Position numbers and translations under genes: made by a program | The notes under the pieces: generated by a model | The model's input: only the letters and a program-made list of their open reading frames with translations | What the model was told of the DNA's origin: nothing | Database searches by the model: none | Shown: positions 62,018 to 64,000 of the stretch, piece by piece | Numbering within the stretch: the stretch's first letter is position 1 | Layout of the letters: every line of letters begins with the position of its first letter | NCBI GenBank assembly: GCA_013400155.1 | Contig: VXBM01000333.1 | Location: forward strand, 156,080 to 220,079 | Reading direction: 5' to 3' | DNA length: 64,000 bases | DNA from: Helopsaltes ochotensis | Taxonomy: Eukaryota; Chordata; Aves; Passeriformes; Locustellidae

Positions 62018-62900
62018 AGAACACAGAATGGCTTCAGTTTGAAAAGACCTCTAAGATCATCAAGTTCAACCATTACCCCAGTACTGCCAACCCCACCACT
62101 GAACCGTGTGCTCAGGTGCCACATCTACACATCTTTTAAACACCTCCAGTGTTGACAAGTCAGCCTCTTCCCTGGGCAGCTTATTCCAGGGCTTTACAGT
62201 CCTTTCCATGAAGATTTTTTTCTAATAACCAATCTAAACGCATTTAAGGCACAATTTAAGGCTTTTCCTTTTATCCTATCACTAGTTATCTGAGGGAAGA
62301 AACCAACCCCAACCTCACTACACTCTCCTTTCAGGCAGTTGTAGAGGGTGATAAGGTCCCCCCTGAGCTTCCTTTTCTCCAGGCTAAAAATCCCAGCTCC
62401 CTCAGACACTCCTCATAAGACTTGTGCTCTAGATCCTTCCTCAGCTTCATTGCCCTTCTCTGGACAGGCTCCAGCACCTCAATGTCATTCTTGCAGTGAG
62501 GGGTCCAGAACTGGCCACAGCACTCAAGGCAGCCTCACCAGTGCCAAGTACAGGGGGACAGTCAGTGACCTTGGTGGTCCTGCTGGCCACACTATTGCTG
62601 ACACAGGCCAGGATGTCACTGGTCTTCGTGGCCACCGGGGCACACTGCTGGGTCATGTTCAGCTGCTGTCAGCCAGCACCCCCAGGTCCTTTTCTGCCAG
62701 GCAGCTTTCCAGCCACTCTTCCCCCAGCCTGTAGGACTGCCTGGGCTTGTTCTGACCCAAGTGCAGGTCCTGGAACTTCACCTTATTGAACCCCATGCAA
62801 TTTTCCTCAGCCCCCCCAGCCTGCCCAGACCCCTCTGCCGAGCCTTCTTATCCTCCAGCAGATCAACACTCACTGACTTGTTGGCTGTGAACTGACTTGG
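62018..62900 (-). mobile_element. CR1 LINE, about 880 bp with ORF2 C-terminal remnant
   Basis: The + strand begins AACACAGAATGGCTTCAGTT and AAGATCATCAAGTTCAACCA, the reverse complement of the CR1 3' end. On the minus strand 62409-62194 translates with the CR1 ORF2 C-terminal signature (FSLEKRKLRGDLITLYNCLK, positions about 8-27 of that frame). 62656-62447 gives a decayed match to the reverse-transcriptase C-terminal region, starting with an MTQQCAPVATK-like block. Frameshifts separate the two pieces. It is 5'-truncated near 62900 and lacks the polymerase core and endonuclease, so it is dead. The 128- and 97-codon + frames here are antisense. Confidence 0.93.
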
Positions 62901-64000
62901 GGTGCACTCAGATGTGTTTTGAAATCACAGTCATGTTGCCATGTTGCACAGTTCTGTTGCAAATGAAAATTTTTAGTGTTTCTTTAATTATAGTAAACAA
63001 AAGAAATCAAACTGGGATGAGGTTGCAGGCAGCTTGAAAGTGTAATGCACTCTTTTTTCACGGAGTCTAGGTTTGTCACCATTTGCTTAAGATTGTTTTA
63101 AAGTTTCTTACCACTTTTTGTCTTAAACTCTACTCTGATTCTTATCCTCAAACTCACTTCCTCTGCCCAGCAAAAAGCATTTTTTTTTTCTTTCTTCTAT
63201 ACTGCAGGTGTGAAGTAATAGCAAATGCCATAGTGTGGTAAGAGTAAAAAGTGATTTCATTTGTTTTTTCATGGTGTTCAGTTCATGAGGACCAGTTTCC
63301 ATCAAGCCTTTCCAAGATGTGTCTGCAGGCCAACTTTATGATTCTGGAACAGAAAATTTCAGGGTGAAGTTCATGAGAACCAGTGAAGAGGTGGACTTGA
63401 TCAAAGCTTCTGACTGTGGAATAATCCACAGAGAGAGACAAGACAGACCCGATGTCAGATAACACTCCAGAAATTTGCTGATACTGTTATATTTTTTGTA
63501 ACTTTTTTAAAGATTTCACAACTTTCCAAAATTACAACTTGAGGATTCAAATATGGCTATACTTCAGAAATGTCTTATTAATTTATTTTCGTATTAGAAA
63601 GCACTTTTTGCTCTTTTTTGTTTGGGGGTTTGTTGGGGGTTATTTTTATAAATACGGTCCCTACAATGGGTCATAATCCCATTGCTGAACTTGCTAAAAT
63701 TTTGGTAAACTTTGCTAACAAAAAAAAAATCCCTACAAACTACTAAAAGGGCAAATTTTGGAAAGGCACTGTGCAGTTCCAATGTATTCATTCAGCGAAA
63801 ACTGTTTCAGGGAGAATTTCTGTATAACATTTAGGTTCTGTAGAAATTCTGCCAAAACCCCCTAACATTAACATACCTGTATAATATTCCTTGTCAATCA
63901 AAAAAGAAGGCCTCATGTACAAATCTGAGCTCATTTTCCTTCAGCATATTTTTTTCCAGACTTATGAGAAGAGGGAAATAGGAGGGTCCTCAAGAGAATT
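62901..64000. other. AT-rich noncoding DNA to the window end
   Basis: No frame above 65 codons. Short T-, A- and G/T-rich runs occur (63620-63640, 63720-63729). No gene, RNA or repeat family recognised. Confidence 0.5.

Noticed and set aside
62348..62789. Plus-strand frames of 128 and 97 codons
   Set aside because: Antisense to a CR1 ORF2 remnant. The minus strand carries the recognisable CR1 protein signature.
1..64000. Operons, CRISPR arrays, phage or bacterial defence systems
   Set aside because: Stop-dense AT-rich DNA with avian-type retroelements shows this is vertebrate nuclear sequence. No regularly spaced direct repeats with unique spacers were seen.

Overview
The window looks like nuclear DNA from a bird. 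Five fragments match CR1 retrotransposons, the dominant avian LINE, and several relics match old amniote tRNA-SINEs and palindromic repeats. Two related solo LTRs of an avian-type endogenous retrovirus are also present. CR1 also occurs in turtles and crocodilians, so the bird call is an inference from the mix of repeats and the CR1 subfamilies. There is no prokaryotic layout, and no open reading frame longer than 191 codons. Every longer frame is either a translated repeat or lacks a recognisable protein.

Layout. 1-11 kb: AT-rich single-copy DNA with two small CR1 3' fragments, a SINE relic and a palindromic-repeat relic. 11-21 kb: gene-free, with pure T tracts of 67 and 45 nt, a TA/TG microsatellite, and a 96-bp minisatellite (20.6-20.9 kb) in which the + strand has no G for 333 nt. 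21-38 kb: gene-free except for one solo LTR (25.8-26.2 kb) and a reverse-oriented SINE relic, ending in a 68-nt T tract. 38-45 kb: mixed DNA with a nested repeat (a SINE split by a palindromic element, 41.9-42.3 kb), a GC-rich block carrying a 46/27-bp minisatellite (43.5-43.8 kb), and a possible LTR remnant with a perfect hairpin. 45-55 kb: SINE relics, two CTCF-like motifs, an exact 35-nt direct repeat spanning a splice-donor-like site, a TATA-plus-donor arrangement that could be a minus-strand first exon (about 52.6 kb), and a 27-nt G tract. 55-64 kb: the second solo LTR abutting a long CR1, then a plus-strand CR1 and another long CR1.

No protein-coding gene can be supported with confidence. 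The best candidate for transcription is the minus-strand promoter/first-exon-like segment near 52.6 kb, whose last 20 exonic and first 15 intronic bases recur exactly at 50.7 kb. I did not find a new multi-gene system. The unusual content is structural: identical-copy minisatellites, very long homopolymers, nested ancient repeats and the duplicated donor. Repeat-family calls rest on recalled consensus sequences and were not checked by a database search.
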